A stretch of 64,000 nt of DNA from Fodinisporobacter ferrooxydans (GTDB lineage: Bacteria; Bacillota; Bacilli; Tumebacillales; MYW30-H2). Below, piece after piece: positions 42,788 to 51,981 of the stretch (its first letter is position 1; every line of letters starts with the position of its first letter). The translations under genes were made by a program, and so were the position numbers. The DNA lies in contig NZ_CP089291.1 of NCBI RefSeq assembly GCF_022818495.1, positions 2,033,001 to 2,097,000 on the forward strand, read 5' to 3'. Under the pieces are notes generated by a model, which saw only the letters and a list, made by a program, of their open reading frames with translations, was not told the DNA's origin and searched no databases.

Positions 42788-44254
42788 ATGGCAACAGAAA
42801 CACAAGTACAAATCTATGGCAATTATATCAACGGCGAATGGGTGACTGCTTCTTCGCAAGAACCAATTGCCAGCATCAATCCTGCGAATACCAAGGAAGT
42901 TGTGGGGTATTTGCAAAATTCCACGAGCGATGATTTGAATCGCGCTGTTGCAGCGGCCAAGGAGGCACAGCCTGCATGGAGAAAATTATCAGGCGCTGTC
43001 CGCGGCGAATATTTGTATAAAATCGCCAGTGAAATGGAAAAACGTCTCGATGAGATCGCCGCAACGATGACCCGGGAAATGGGAAAAACATTTGGCGAAG
43101 CAAAAGGTGAAACGTTGCGCGGGATCAACATTCTTCGCTATTATGCCGGCGAAGGCATGCGCAAAGTCGGCGATGTCATTCCGTCGAGCGACAGTGAAGC
43201 GCTTATGTTTACGACACGTGTTCCACTTGGGGTTGTCGGTGTTATTACACCATGGAATTTTCCGGTGGCGATTCCCATTTGGAAAATGGCTCCTGCTTTG
43301 ATTTATGGGAATTCGATCGTATTTAAGCCTGCTTCTGAAACAGGGGTGACGGCTGCAAAAATTGTCGAGTGCATGGATGCAGCCGGCTTGCCTGCAGGTG
43401 TCGTGAATTTGGTCTGCGGCAGCGGATCTGTGATCGGGCAAGGGATTGCCGAACATCCAAGCATCAATGGAGTTACATTTACAGGCTCGAATACTGTCGG
43501 AAAACAGATCGGACAGACGTGTCTTGCCCGCGGCGCCAAGTATCAGTTGGAAATGGGCGGAAAAAACCCGGTGATTGTTGCAAATGATGCGGATCTTGAC
43601 CAGGCCGTAGAAGCGACCATCAGCGGCGGACTTCGTTCTACCGGACAAAAATGTACAGCGACCAGCCGCGTGATCGTACAAAGCGGAATCTATGATGCAT
43701 TTAAAGAAAAATTAATAGAAAAAGTAGAAGCATTAAAAGTTGGCGATGGATTGCAAGGCGAGACCTGGATGGGGCCGTGTGCCAATGCAAACCAATTAAA
43801 AACTGTGCTTTCCTACATAGAAAAAGGCATTGCGGAAGGTGCGACGCTGATTGCCGGCGGTGGCAAGCCAGATGCGGAAGATCTGGCAAGCGGATACTAT
43901 GTGCAGCCGACCGTGTTTGAAGATGTGACCGGCAGCATGTCGATTGCACAGGAGGAAATATTCGGACCCGTCCTCGCGCTCATGAAAGTTGAAACGTTGG
44001 AAGAAGCATTGGAAATTGCCAATGATGTGGAATATGGTCTCAGCGCTTCGATATTCACAAAAAACATCGGCAATATGCTTGCGTTCATTCAGGACATGGA
44101 TGCCGGCCTTGTGCGAATCAATGCAGAAAGCGCCGGCGTAGAATTGCAGGCACCATTCGGGGGCATGAAGCAGTCCAGTTCACATTCAAGAGAGCAAGGC
44201 CAGGCAGCGATTGAGTTTTTCACTGCAATCAAAACGGTCTTTGTAAAACCATAG
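42788..44254 (+). CDS. Aldehyde dehydrogenase, 2-oxoglutarate-semialdehyde (2,5-dioxovalerate) type (488 aa)
   Basis: NAD(P)-dependent ALDH with [12 protein letters not shown], the catalytic glutamate in QLEMGGKNP and catalytic cysteine in [14 protein letters not shown]. The C terminus [27 protein letters not shown] resembles YcbD/GucD-type dehydrogenases of glucarate and pentonate degradation, which oxidise 2-oxoglutarate semialdehyde to 2-oxoglutarate. ATG 42788 preceded by AAAGGTGG. Last gene of the operon beginning at 40313. Confidence 0.85.
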   Translation: MATETQVQIYGNYINGEWVTASSQEPIASINPANTKEVVGYLQNSTSDDLNRAVAAAKEAQPAWRKLSGAVRGEYLYKIASEMEKRLDEIAATMTREMGKTFGEAKGETLRGINILRYYAGEGMRKVGDVIPSSDSEALMFTTRVPLGVVGVITPWNFPVAIPIWKMAPALIYGNSIVFKPASETGVTAAKIVECMDAAGLPAGVVNLVCGSGSVIGQGIAEHPSINGVTFTGSNTVGKQIGQTCLARGAKYQLEMGGKNPVIVANDADLDQAVEATISGGLRSTGQKCTATSRVIVQSGIYDAFKEKLIEKVEALKVGDGLQGETWMGPCANANQLKTVLSYIEKGIAEGATLIAGGGKPDAEDLASGYYVQPTVFEDVTGSMSIAQEEIFGPVLALMKVETLEEALEIANDVEYGLSASIFTKNIGNMLAFIQDMDAGLVRINAESAGVELQAPFGGMKQSSSHSREQGQAAIEFFTAIKTVFVKP

Positions 44255-44356
44255 ACAACGACGCTAGGGTTTGCCGGAGTTTTTTAGCAGGTGGCGTTCC
44301 TTTTCAAAAGCGGCGTCCACCTGTAAATCATTCTCTTTAGAAAAGAGTGGAGAATC

Positions 44357-45724
44357 GTGGAGTTAGCCCAAGAGCTTCTTGAAATTATTACGGATCCGAG
44401 CAGAATATCGACAAATCTTACAATCCGCGAACAACACGGGCAAGATGTAAGCTATCATTTGCCGAAGCTTCCCGATGTTGTCGTTTATCCGCAAGACAAG
44501 CAAGAAGTCAGCAAAATTCTGCAATTTGCCAATGAACGTGCCATACCTGTCATACCCTTTGGCGTCGGCTCCAGTTTGGAAGGGCACATCATCCCTGCAC
44601 AAGGCGGCATCACTATCGATATGACACTCATGAATCAAATCATTGAGATTCGGCCGGAGGATTTTCTCGTAAAAGCACAGCCGGGTGTTACACGCAATCA
44701 GTTAAACAAAGCACTGCAAGCATATGGATTGTTTTTCCCTGTCGATCCGGGTGCTGATGCGACGATCGGCGGCATGGCTGCTACCAATGCAAGCGGTACA
44801 AACGCAGTTCGGTATGGTGTGATGCGTGATCAGGTGAAAGGCTTGGAAGTGGTATTGGCTGATGGGACAGTCATCCATACGGGCGGCATGTCGATGAAGT
44901 CTTCAGCCGGATACAATCTGACCGGATTGTTTGTCGGTTCTGAGGGAACATTGGGGGTATTTACGGAAATTACCCTGAAAGTATACGGGATTCCTGAAAC
45001 AACGATTGCCGCGCGCGCTGTTTTTCCTGATATCGGTACTGCAACACAAGCAGCGACGGCTATTATCAGTTCCGGTGTTGCCATTGGAAAAGTAGAATTG
45101 GTCGATGATTTTACGATCGATGCTGTCAACCAATACAAGGGAACTGCCTACGAACCTCTTCCCACGCTCTTTCTCGAATTTAGCGGGCATAAAGCAAGCG
45201 TGGATGAAGAGAGCAGCCTGGTAAAAGAAATTTTACAGAGTGAAGGTTGTGTCAATATCCAGTTTGAAAAAGACAGCAAAGCGCGGGCACAATTGTGGGA
45301 AGCCCGTCATCAAGTGGCGATGGCCATTCTCGCAAAGGCTCCCGGCAAACGACTGATGTCCACAGATGTTTGTGTACCGCTGTCCCAATTACCGGGTGCT
45401 TTGGTACAAGCGCGACAAATCCTCAGTTCCTATCAATTGGTAGCGGGGCTTTTGGGACACGTAGGCGATGGAAATTATCACGCATCCATTTTGATCGACC
45501 CCAACGACATGCATGAAGTAGAGAATGCAGAAATTGCCCATGAAGAAATCGTAAGATATGCGCTTGGATGCGGTGGTACATGTACGGGAGAGCATGGCGT
45601 TGGAATGGGCAAGAAGCAGTATCTGAGCGAAGAACATGGAGCAGAAGCAGTTGCTGTGATGAAATTGATTAAAGGATCGCTGGACCCCAAAAGAATACTC
45701 AATCCTGGAAAGATCCTCTCGTAA
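44357..45724 (+). CDS. GlcD-like FAD-linked 2-hydroxy-acid oxidase/dehydrogenase (455 aa)
   Basis: FAD_binding_4 domain (about 35-215; PVIPFGVGSSLEGHIIPAQGGITIDMT, GADATIGGMAATNASGTNAVRYG) and FAD-oxidase C-terminal domain (about 215-450) with VAGLLGHVGDGNYHASILID (conserved H) and CTGEHGVGMGKKQYL. It oxidises glycolate, D-lactate or a similar 2-hydroxy acid. The iron-sulfur partner subunit (GlcF) is not nearby, so it may be a single-subunit D-lactate-dehydrogenase-type enzyme. It could deal with lactate or glycolate released by the FAH hydrolase route. GTG start after GAGTGGAG. Confidence 0.82.
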   Translation: MELAQELLEIITDPSRISTNLTIREQHGQDVSYHLPKLPDVVVYPQDKQEVSKILQFANERAIPVIPFGVGSSLEGHIIPAQGGITIDMTLMNQIIEIRPEDFLVKAQPGVTRNQLNKALQAYGLFFPVDPGADATIGGMAATNASGTNAVRYGVMRDQVKGLEVVLADGTVIHTGGMSMKSSAGYNLTGLFVGSEGTLGVFTEITLKVYGIPETTIAARAVFPDIGTATQAATAIISSGVAIGKVELVDDFTIDAVNQYKGTAYEPLPTLFLEFSGHKASVDEESSLVKEILQSEGCVNIQFEKDSKARAQLWEARHQVAMAILAKAPGKRLMSTDVCVPLSQLPGALVQARQILSSYQLVAGLLGHVGDGNYHASILIDPNDMHEVENAEIAHEEIVRYALGCGGTCTGEHGVGMGKKQYLSEEHGAEAVAVMKLIKGSLDPKRILNPGKILS

Positions 45725-45771
45725 TTCCTTTTTGAAGGATTCGCATTAGAAGTACATTACCTGTAAGCGCT

Positions 45772-45785
45772 TACCGAAATGAATC
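45772..45785. promoter_or_regulatory. Candidate cre (CcpA) site upstream of the Liv operon
   Basis: TGTAAGCGCTTACC agrees with the cre consensus TGWAANCGNTNWCA at all but the last base and contains the perfect palindrome GTAAGCGCTTAC. It lies 139 bp before the substrate-binding gene and 48 bp after the GlcD-like gene. It suggests glucose repression of the importer. Confidence 0.6.
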
Positions 45786-45923
45786 TTGCATTCTGTCGCT
45801 TGATTTCTGCAAGGAGGTGATTTCATCACTGGTTTGAATCTGCTTTAAATCAGACTGAAATGTTTCCCATTCATTCTTTTCTGCACCAATTTAGCAGCGA
45901 AAATCAAAAAGGGGGGTTTCATT

Positions 45924-47123
45924 ATGAAGAAATTTATCAAACAGGCGGGGGCAGTTTTAACAATTGGAGCTTTGCTGGCTGGCGTTACCGGATGTGGATC
46001 GCAAGCAGCACCGGCAAATGGATCAACAGCCAAGAGCAGCGGTTCAGGATCGAGTGCAAGCTCCGGCGGAGAAATCAAGATTGGCCTTATGGCGGATATG
46101 ACAGGTCCTGCTGCATTAAGCGGAAAAGAAAAATTAAACGGTGCTCAACTTGCCGTTGATGAAATCAACGCAGCCGGCGGCATCAACGGCAAGAAACTAA
46201 AGCTTGTCACAGAAGATGATCAAGGAACAAACCAGGGTGGCGTTGCTTCCTTCCAAAAACTTGTTTCTGATCCGAGCATCGTAGCTGTCGTTGGCTCGAT
46301 CCGCAGCACGATTGTGCAAGCGACCGATACTTATGTGAAAAAGACGCAAATCCCCGTGATGATCGGCGGTACAAACCCCGGCTTGACACATGCGGGCGAT
46401 AAGTGGGTATTCCGTGCTCGTCCGAATGACAATTATTCTTCAAAGGCGCTGGCTTCCTATATCACTCAAGATTTAAAAGGCAAAAAAGTGGCGATTTTGC
46501 ATGATACAGATGCATTCGGTTCGGCCGGCGGCAAATTGCTCGACCAGGATTTGAAACAGATGGGAGCCACAGTGGTTTCCGATCAAGGATACACAACAGC
46601 AACCAAAGACTATACTGCATATCTGGAAAATATCAAGAAATCCGGTGCGGATGTGCTGGGAACATACATGACAAACTCGGAAGATGCCGCACAAATGATC
46701 CGGCAGCTGCGCCAGTTGGGACTCAACATCAAAGTGGCCGGCTCGCCTTCGATCATTGACCAAGTGACGATTAAGCTGGCGAAACAGCAACTGGAAGGCG
46801 TCTACGGTGTGGCCGACTTCGTGACGAATGGCAACGACGCCGCGAAAAAATTTACGGCCGCTTATAAAGCCAAATACGGCAATAATCCGGACAACTATAG
46901 CTCCTATCCGTATGATGCGATCAATATCCTGGCAAACGCGATGAAAAAAGTCGGTACAGATCCGAACAAGCTTCGCCAGGCGATTTTGGATACACAGCAT
47001 TATCAAGGTGCAGAGGGAGAATACAACTTTGACAAAAACGGCGATGGTTTACACTCCTATACGGTTGTTGAAATAAAAGGCGGCAAAGTGGTTCCGATCA
47101 AGACGGTTAGTTTTACCAATTAA
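45924..47123 (+). CDS. Branched-chain-amino-acid-type ABC substrate-binding lipoprotein (399 aa)
   Basis: Signal peptide with lipobox LLAGVTGCGSQ, then a Ser/Gly-rich spacer, so anchored outside the membrane. Type I periplasmic-binding fold (Peripla_BP_6): IKIGLMADMTGPAALSGKEKLNGAQLAVDEINAAGGINGKKLKLV, VVGSIRSTIVQA, DAFGSAGGKLL and YPYDAINILANAMKKVGTD. Although called Liv-type, such proteins bind many acids. In this catabolic region an aromatic or sugar-derived acid is as likely as leucine. GGGGGG before ATG. Confidence 0.88.
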   Translation: MKKFIKQAGAVLTIGALLAGVTGCGSQAAPANGSTAKSSGSGSSASSGGEIKIGLMADMTGPAALSGKEKLNGAQLAVDEINAAGGINGKKLKLVTEDDQGTNQGGVASFQKLVSDPSIVAVVGSIRSTIVQATDTYVKKTQIPVMIGGTNPGLTHAGDKWVFRARPNDNYSSKALASYITQDLKGKKVAILHDTDAFGSAGGKLLDQDLKQMGATVVSDQGYTTATKDYTAYLENIKKSGADVLGTYMTNSEDAAQMIRQLRQLGLNIKVAGSPSIIDQVTIKLAKQQLEGVYGVADFVTNGNDAAKKFTAAYKAKYGNNPDNYSSYPYDAINILANAMKKVGTDPNKLRQAILDTQHYQGAEGEYNFDKNGDGLHSYTVVEIKGGKVVPIKTVSFTN

Positions 47124-47139
47124 TTTTGGATGTATCCAT

Positions 47140-47172
47140 ACGGCCTTGTGGAAGAAGATTTCGCAAGGCCGT
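47140..47172 (+). terminator. Hairpin after the substrate-binding gene
   Basis: ACGGCCTTG pairs with CAAGGCCGT around a 15-base loop, followed by TTTC. It probably reduces, but does not stop, readthrough into the permease genes, as is common after binding-protein genes. Confidence 0.55.
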
Positions 47173-47186
47173 TTCTTAAAAGTGCG

Positions 47187-47240
47187 TGTTCAAAAAGTGG
47201 GTAAGCAATCCGCAGTGGAGTTTTGACTACTTTTTGAGCA
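47187..47240. repeat. Small inverted repeat in the Liv intergenic gap
   Basis: TGTTCAAAAAGT pairs with ACTTTTTGAGCA (one G-T pair) around about 30 bases. It may be a leader structure or a remnant of a small palindromic mobile sequence. Confidence 0.4.
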
Positions 47241-47282
47241 TCCTCTAAAACGAAGTGTCATCAATGGAAAGAGGGGGTCCAA

Positions 47283-48173
47283 ATGTCCAACTTTGATATG
47301 ATCGCGCAGCTTTTCGTCAGCGGCTTGGCTGTTGGCAGTATATACGCATTGGTCGCTCTCGGATATGTACTCGTATATGTGTCCGTAAATGTGGTGAACT
47401 TTGCACAGGGCGATTTTGCCATGATTGCCGCTTATTTTATGGTCACACTGGTTGTTGGATTACATGTGCCGTGGCTCATCGCACTTATTATTGGTATCTT
47501 GTTGATCGGAATTTTTGGCTTCGTATTTCAGCTTGGTACGTTTCAACCTCTGAAGAATCGCAAACGGGCATTTTTGCCGATTATGATTAGTACAGTTGGC
47601 GGATCGATTTTCCTGGAGCATTTGTTTTTGCTGGTTTACGGTCCCTATCCGCAAAAATTACCAGGGCTGTTTGCGGTCGATACGATTAACATTGCAGGCG
47701 TTCATGTATATCCACAGTACATTTTAATTCTGGTTGTGACGATCATCATGGTTGCATTGCTGATGTGGTTTTTCGAAAAGACCATGATCGGCAGACAAAT
47801 GCAGGCAACGGCGCAAGATCCAAGCACGGCAAGACTTATGGGAATTCGCGTTACATTAATGACAACACTTACATGGATGATTAGCGCATCACTTGGCGGA
47901 CTTGCCGGGATCTTGATCGCTCCCGTTTTTATGGTGACAACGACGATGGGTTCCTTGATTGCGCTAAAAGCGTTTGCAGCTTCCATTGTCGGGGGCTTTA
48001 GCAGTGTGAAAGGTGCGATTATCGGGGGAATTTCCATCGGCTTAATCGAAACGTTTGGCGCAGCATATATTTCCGGCGCGTATCGGGATGCGTTTGCATT
48101 CGTAATCTTGGTACTTTTCCTAATCTTTAAGCCATATGGACTGTTTGGCGAAAAAGTATCACAAAAGGTGTAA
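47283..48173 (+). CDS. livH: Branched-chain-type ABC permease LivH (296 aa)
   Basis: About eight membrane segments. Characteristic segments are GLAVGSIYALVALGYVLVYVSVNVVNFAQGDFAMIAAYF at the N terminus and ATAQDPSTARLMGIRV (ATPase-contact loop) near 180. The final part reads SIVGGFSSVKGAIIGGISIGLIETF. It forms the channel with the LivM domain encoded next, 18 bp downstream. ATG behind AAAGAGGGGG. Confidence 0.9.
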   Translation: MSNFDMIAQLFVSGLAVGSIYALVALGYVLVYVSVNVVNFAQGDFAMIAAYFMVTLVVGLHVPWLIALIIGILLIGIFGFVFQLGTFQPLKNRKRAFLPIMISTVGGSIFLEHLFLLVYGPYPQKLPGLFAVDTINIAGVHVYPQYILILVVTIIMVALLMWFFEKTMIGRQMQATAQDPSTARLMGIRVTLMTTLTWMISASLGGLAGILIAPVFMVTTTMGSLIALKAFAASIVGGFSSVKGAIIGGISIGLIETFGAAYISGAYRDAFAFVILVLFLIFKPYGLFGEKVSQKV

Positions 48174-48191
48174 GAAAGGTGGCGGATACAG

Positions 48192-50000
48192 ATGAAATCC
48201 CTTGGATCACTTGTAAAAATCGCACCACTCGTCCTGCTTGCCGCTGCCTTGCCATTTTTGCTTCCCGGGGGGCGGTTGGGCAGTTATTTTCTCACATTAA
48301 TGATTTTATCAGTGTCCTATTCGATCGCAACACTTGGCCTGACTGTGCTTTTGGGTTACTCCGGACAAATTTCGCTGGCACAAGCGGCTTTTTACGGACT
48401 CGGATCCTATACAGTAGCCATTTTGGCTGTTAAAGCAGGCTGGTCGTTTTGGCCGGCAGCGATTGTTGCGACCATTTGCCCGATTGTATTTGGCTTATTT
48501 CTCGGAATGATTTCCCTGAAACTCACGACACATTATCTGGCGCTTGTCACGATCGGATTCCAGATTATTTTGAATCTTATTTTTAACAACTGGTCATCCC
48601 TCACGAAAGGTGCTGACGGCATTAGCGGGATTCCGCGTCCTTCTTTCTTTGGATGGGATCTGACAAATGATCAAAATTATTATTGGTTTATTCTGGGTTT
48701 CCTGTGTATTGTTTGTTACTTGGTCTATCGCCTCAAACATTCGCGGCTGGGACGCGCCTTATTTGCACTGCGAGAAGACGAATTGGCGGCAGATGTAGCT
48801 GGTATCAACATTTTTTGGATCAAGGCCCTGGCGTTTGCGTTCAGTGCAGCGATTGGGGGGATCGGCGGTGTCTTTTATGCAGCAGGTGCAGGATATATCA
48901 GTCCAAACGTCTATACGTTCGACCAATCGGTGCTCTTTTTTTCAATGGCGCTCGTCGGCGGCTCCGATTCGATTATCGGTACGATTTTAGGGACGGTGCT
49001 CCTGACATTTTTACCTGAATTCTTGCGCGGCCTTCAACAAATTTACATGGTCGTCTATGGCTTGCTCGTGATTTTGGTCGTGATTTTCCTTCCGGACGGC
49101 ATTTGGGGTGTAGCAAGAAATATATGGCGCAAGATTCGAAATAAAAAACAAGAAACCCCATCTGGTTCGATTGCACACTTGGAACGCTTATCATTTTTGT
49201 CGACGCAAGAAAAGCCAAATGCGCCAAATACAGTACTTGAAGTCAAAAACCTGCATAAGCATTTTGGCGGCGTCAAAGCGGTAAACGGCATCGATTTTGT
49301 CGTAAAAGAGGGCGATGTCGCTGTCCTGATCGGTCCCAACGGCTCGGGCAAAACGACTGCGATCAACCTATTGAGCGGCATCTACACGCCGACAGATGGC
49401 GAGATCGTTTTTGCAGGGGGAAATATCGCGGGTTTAAAACCGAGCGACATAACCAAAAAAGGGATTGCCCGTACGTTCCAGAACATTCGCCTGTTCCCGG
49501 AATTGACAGTGCTTGAGAATGTGATGATCGGCAGTCACACGAAAGGTTCTGTGGGAATCATCGGAACGCTCGTTGGACGGCGTAAAGGATTGATGGAGGA
49601 CAGGACGGCTGCAAATAAGGCATTGGAAGCTCTCCGGTTTGTAGGAATTGAACGGCATCAGGAGCAAGCGAAAAATCTTCCGTATGGGCAGCAGCGATTG
49701 GTCGAAATTGCCCGGGCTCTTGTCAGCGAACCGAAACTTTTGCTTTTGGATGAACCGGCAGCGGGAATGAACGCGGAAGAGACGGTAAAGCTGGTAAAGC
49801 TCATCAAAAAACTGAACCAAATGGGATTGACCATTTTACTGATTGAACATGACATGTCCCTTGTGGCAGAAGTCGCAACACGGGCGTACGTAATGGACTT
49901 TGGCCGCAAGATCAGTGAAGGCGACATTCAAAAGGTCTTAAATGATCCGATCGTCATTCAAGCATATCTAGGGGAGGAGATCGAATATGACTATGCTTAA
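48192..50000 (+). CDS. LivM-LivG fusion: ABC permease joined to ATPase (602 aa)
   Basis: Residues about 1-310 are a LivM-type permease (GLTVLLGYSGQISLAQAAFYGLGSYTVA; contact loop LREDELAADVAGIN). A linker of about 35 hydrophilic residues follows (about 315-350, KIRNKKQETPSGSIAHLER). Residues about 350-602 are a LivG-type ATPase: Walker A GPNGSGKTTAINLLSG, signature YGQQRLVEIARAL, Walker B LLLLDEPAAGMN, H-loop in LLIEHDMSLV. The frame is continuous, with no stop or start site at the domain border, so it is a true fusion. It overlaps livF by 14 bases. Confidence 0.9.
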   Translation: MKSLGSLVKIAPLVLLAAALPFLLPGGRLGSYFLTLMILSVSYSIATLGLTVLLGYSGQISLAQAAFYGLGSYTVAILAVKAGWSFWPAAIVATICPIVFGLFLGMISLKLTTHYLALVTIGFQIILNLIFNNWSSLTKGADGISGIPRPSFFGWDLTNDQNYYWFILGFLCIVCYLVYRLKHSRLGRALFALREDELAADVAGINIFWIKALAFAFSAAIGGIGGVFYAAGAGYISPNVYTFDQSVLFFSMALVGGSDSIIGTILGTVLLTFLPEFLRGLQQIYMVVYGLLVILVVIFLPDGIWGVARNIWRKIRNKKQETPSGSIAHLERLSFLSTQEKPNAPNTVLEVKNLHKHFGGVKAVNGIDFVVKEGDVAVLIGPNGSGKTTAINLLSGIYTPTDGEIVFAGGNIAGLKPSDITKKGIARTFQNIRLFPELTVLENVMIGSHTKGSVGIIGTLVGRRKGLMEDRTAANKALEALRFVGIERHQEQAKNLPYGQQRLVEIARALVSEPKLLLLDEPAAGMNAEETVKLVKLIKKLNQMGLTILLIEHDMSLVAEVATRAYVMDFGRKISEGDIQKVLNDPIVIQAYLGEEIEYDYA

Positions 50001-50703
50001 GCTTGAGCAAATCGAATCCCGATATGGTGAAATTGTGGCGCTTCACGATATCTCGCTGGAAGTAAATCAAGGCGAAGTCGTGGTATTGCTCGGCGTCAAT
50101 GGCGCCGGCAAATCGACAACGCTCAAAACGATCTCAGGGCTGATGCATCCGACCAAAGGAGAAATCGTCTATCAGGGAAAACGAATAGACCGAATGTCAC
50201 CGGAAAATATCGTGCGAGACAGGATCGTTCATGTGCCGGAAGGAAGAAAAGTGTTCCCCGGATTGACCGTTCGGGAAAATCTGTTAATGGGAAGTTCCAA
50301 TCGTAAAGCCAAAAAAGCGGATTTAAACAAAGATATTGAAGAAGTTTTGGAGATTTTCCCTGACTTGGTGCCGCTGATTGATCGCCTTGCCTGGTCACTC
50401 AGCGGCGGTCAGCAGCAGATGCTGGCGATTGGCCGAGGTCTGATGGCAAAGCCGGAGATCCTGATGCTCGATGAGCCATCGTTGGGTCTCGCGCCGGTGA
50501 TTGTCAAACAAGTGTTTCAAACGATTCAAAAGATCAATAAGCAAGGGATGACAGTGCTTCTCGTCGAGCAAAACGCCAATATGAGTTTGCGCGTTGCACA
50601 TCGGGGCTACGTACTGGAAAACGGACGGGTGGCATATTCCGATACGGCTGAAAACTTGCTCAAAGAAAATAAAGTGCAATCGGCATACTTGGGCGGTCAT
50701 TAG
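49987..50703 (+). CDS. livF: Branched-chain-type ABC ATPase LivF (238 aa)
   Basis: Walker A GVNGAGKSTTLKTISG, signature SLSGGQQQMLAIGRGL, Walker B ILMLDEPSLGLAP and H-loop region VLLVEQNANMSL, where Q replaces the usual H, as is common in LivF. The start lies inside the fused LivM-LivG gene behind GGGGAGGAG. Forms a heterodimer with the ATPase half of the fusion. Confidence 0.92.
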   Translation: MTMLKLEQIESRYGEIVALHDISLEVNQGEVVVLLGVNGAGKSTTLKTISGLMHPTKGEIVYQGKRIDRMSPENIVRDRIVHVPEGRKVFPGLTVRENLLMGSSNRKAKKADLNKDIEEVLEIFPDLVPLIDRLAWSLSGGQQQMLAIGRGLMAKPEILMLDEPSLGLAPVIVKQVFQTIQKINKQGMTVLLVEQNANMSLRVAHRGYVLENGRVAYSDTAENLLKENKVQSAYLGGH

Positions 50704-50828
50704 GATTTTTATAAGCATTTTCATATACGCAAACGGATAAACATAGTAAAAATAGGTGCTTGTGCGTGATTGATTAGGAAGCGGATTCTAAAAAATAAAA
50801 CATACATGAATGGATGGAGAAGATTGAA

Positions 50829-51839
50829 ATGGATGCTTTGGTTTGGACAGGACCAAGACAAATGGAGTTTTCAGAAATGGAAAGACCCGGTGCATCGCCC
50901 GGCTGGGTTGTACTCGAAGTAAAAGCGGTTGGGATCTGCGGTTCGGAATTATCCGGCTATCTTGGACATAATTCCTTGCGGGTGCCGCCTTTGGTCATGG
51001 GGCATGAGTTTTCGGGCGTTGTGGTGGAGCTTGGTGCAGGAGTATCCGAGGAATATTTGGGCCAGCTTGTCACCGCCAATCCATTGATCGCATGCGGCAA
51101 TTGCAAGGCTTGCAATCGGGGCAACCGTCAGTTATGCAAAGAGCGCAAATTGATTGGCGTCAATTTTCCTGGAGCATTTGCGCAATTTGTGGCAGTACCG
51201 GCACGGAATTGTTTCCCTGTGACAAATATCGTCGATGGCGCTTTGGCTGAGCCGCTGGCATGTTCTCTGCGCGCAGTCAATCGGGTGCGTGTGGAAGCTG
51301 GCGACAGCGGGATTGTGATCGGTGCCGGCATTATCGGTCTCATGGCCATGAAATGCATGCGTTTTATGGGTGCCAGTCAGGTCATTGCAATGGACACGAA
51401 TGAGCTTCGGCTGGAAGAAGCAAAAGCATGGGGGGCAACACATCTGATCAACCCCAAACAGCCAGATGCGCAACAGAAGATTCAGGAATTGTTTCCCGAT
51501 GGGGCAGACTGCATCGTGGATGCGGTGGGTTCTGAACGTACACGGCAGCAGGCAATTGCAGCCGTGCGCCGCGGCGGGCGAATCGTGCTGATCGGATTGC
51601 ATGAAGATCCAACCACCGTTCCGGGAAATGTCATCGTTCGGGATGAAATTGAAATATACGGAACATTTTGCTATAGCGATTTTGAATTTGCAAGAGCCGT
51701 CACATTTGTAAACGACGGATTTTTGCCGGGCGGCGAGCGGTCCTGGTTGGATCTGCGGCCATTACGGGATGGGGGTGCCGCATTTGAAGAACAGGTCTCC
51801 GGCACGGCCCGCTATCCGAAGATTGTATTGCAACCCTAA
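50829..51839 (+). CDS. Zinc-binding medium-chain dehydrogenase (336 aa)
   Basis: MDR-family polyol or sugar-acid dehydrogenase. The catalytic zinc region is AVGICGSELSGYLGHN and VMGHEFSG; the structural zinc is CGNCKACNRGNRQLC. The NAD loop is GAGIIGLMAMKCM, followed by an acidic residue (AMDTNEL), so NAD(H) is likely. It resembles galactitol-1-phosphate and L-threonine/sorbitol dehydrogenases; the substrate is unknown. ATG 50829 is placed by GGAGA eight bases before. Located between the importer and an MFS transporter of the same region. Confidence 0.82.
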   Translation: MDALVWTGPRQMEFSEMERPGASPGWVVLEVKAVGICGSELSGYLGHNSLRVPPLVMGHEFSGVVVELGAGVSEEYLGQLVTANPLIACGNCKACNRGNRQLCKERKLIGVNFPGAFAQFVAVPARNCFPVTNIVDGALAEPLACSLRAVNRVRVEAGDSGIVIGAGIIGLMAMKCMRFMGASQVIAMDTNELRLEEAKAWGATHLINPKQPDAQQKIQELFPDGADCIVDAVGSERTRQQAIAAVRRGGRIVLIGLHEDPTTVPGNVIVRDEIEIYGTFCYSDFEFARAVTFVNDGFLPGGERSWLDLRPLRDGGAAFEEQVSGTARYPKIVLQP

Positions 51840-51981
51840 TCAAACATTGTAAACGTTGGTACCCATTTTTTAAAAACGCTGTGGTTCCCTTTTTGAATCG
51901 TGTGTTCCCCGGTTACAAGGAGGCATCATGCAATGTCTCCTCGCAATAGATCTTCACAAGATTGTATAGGGAGGGATCGGT

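Noticed and set aside
3250-47220. Shared 13-mer AGCAATCCGCAGT near 3260 and 47203
   Set aside because: Matches of this length are expected by chance in 64 kb, and the flanks do not align.
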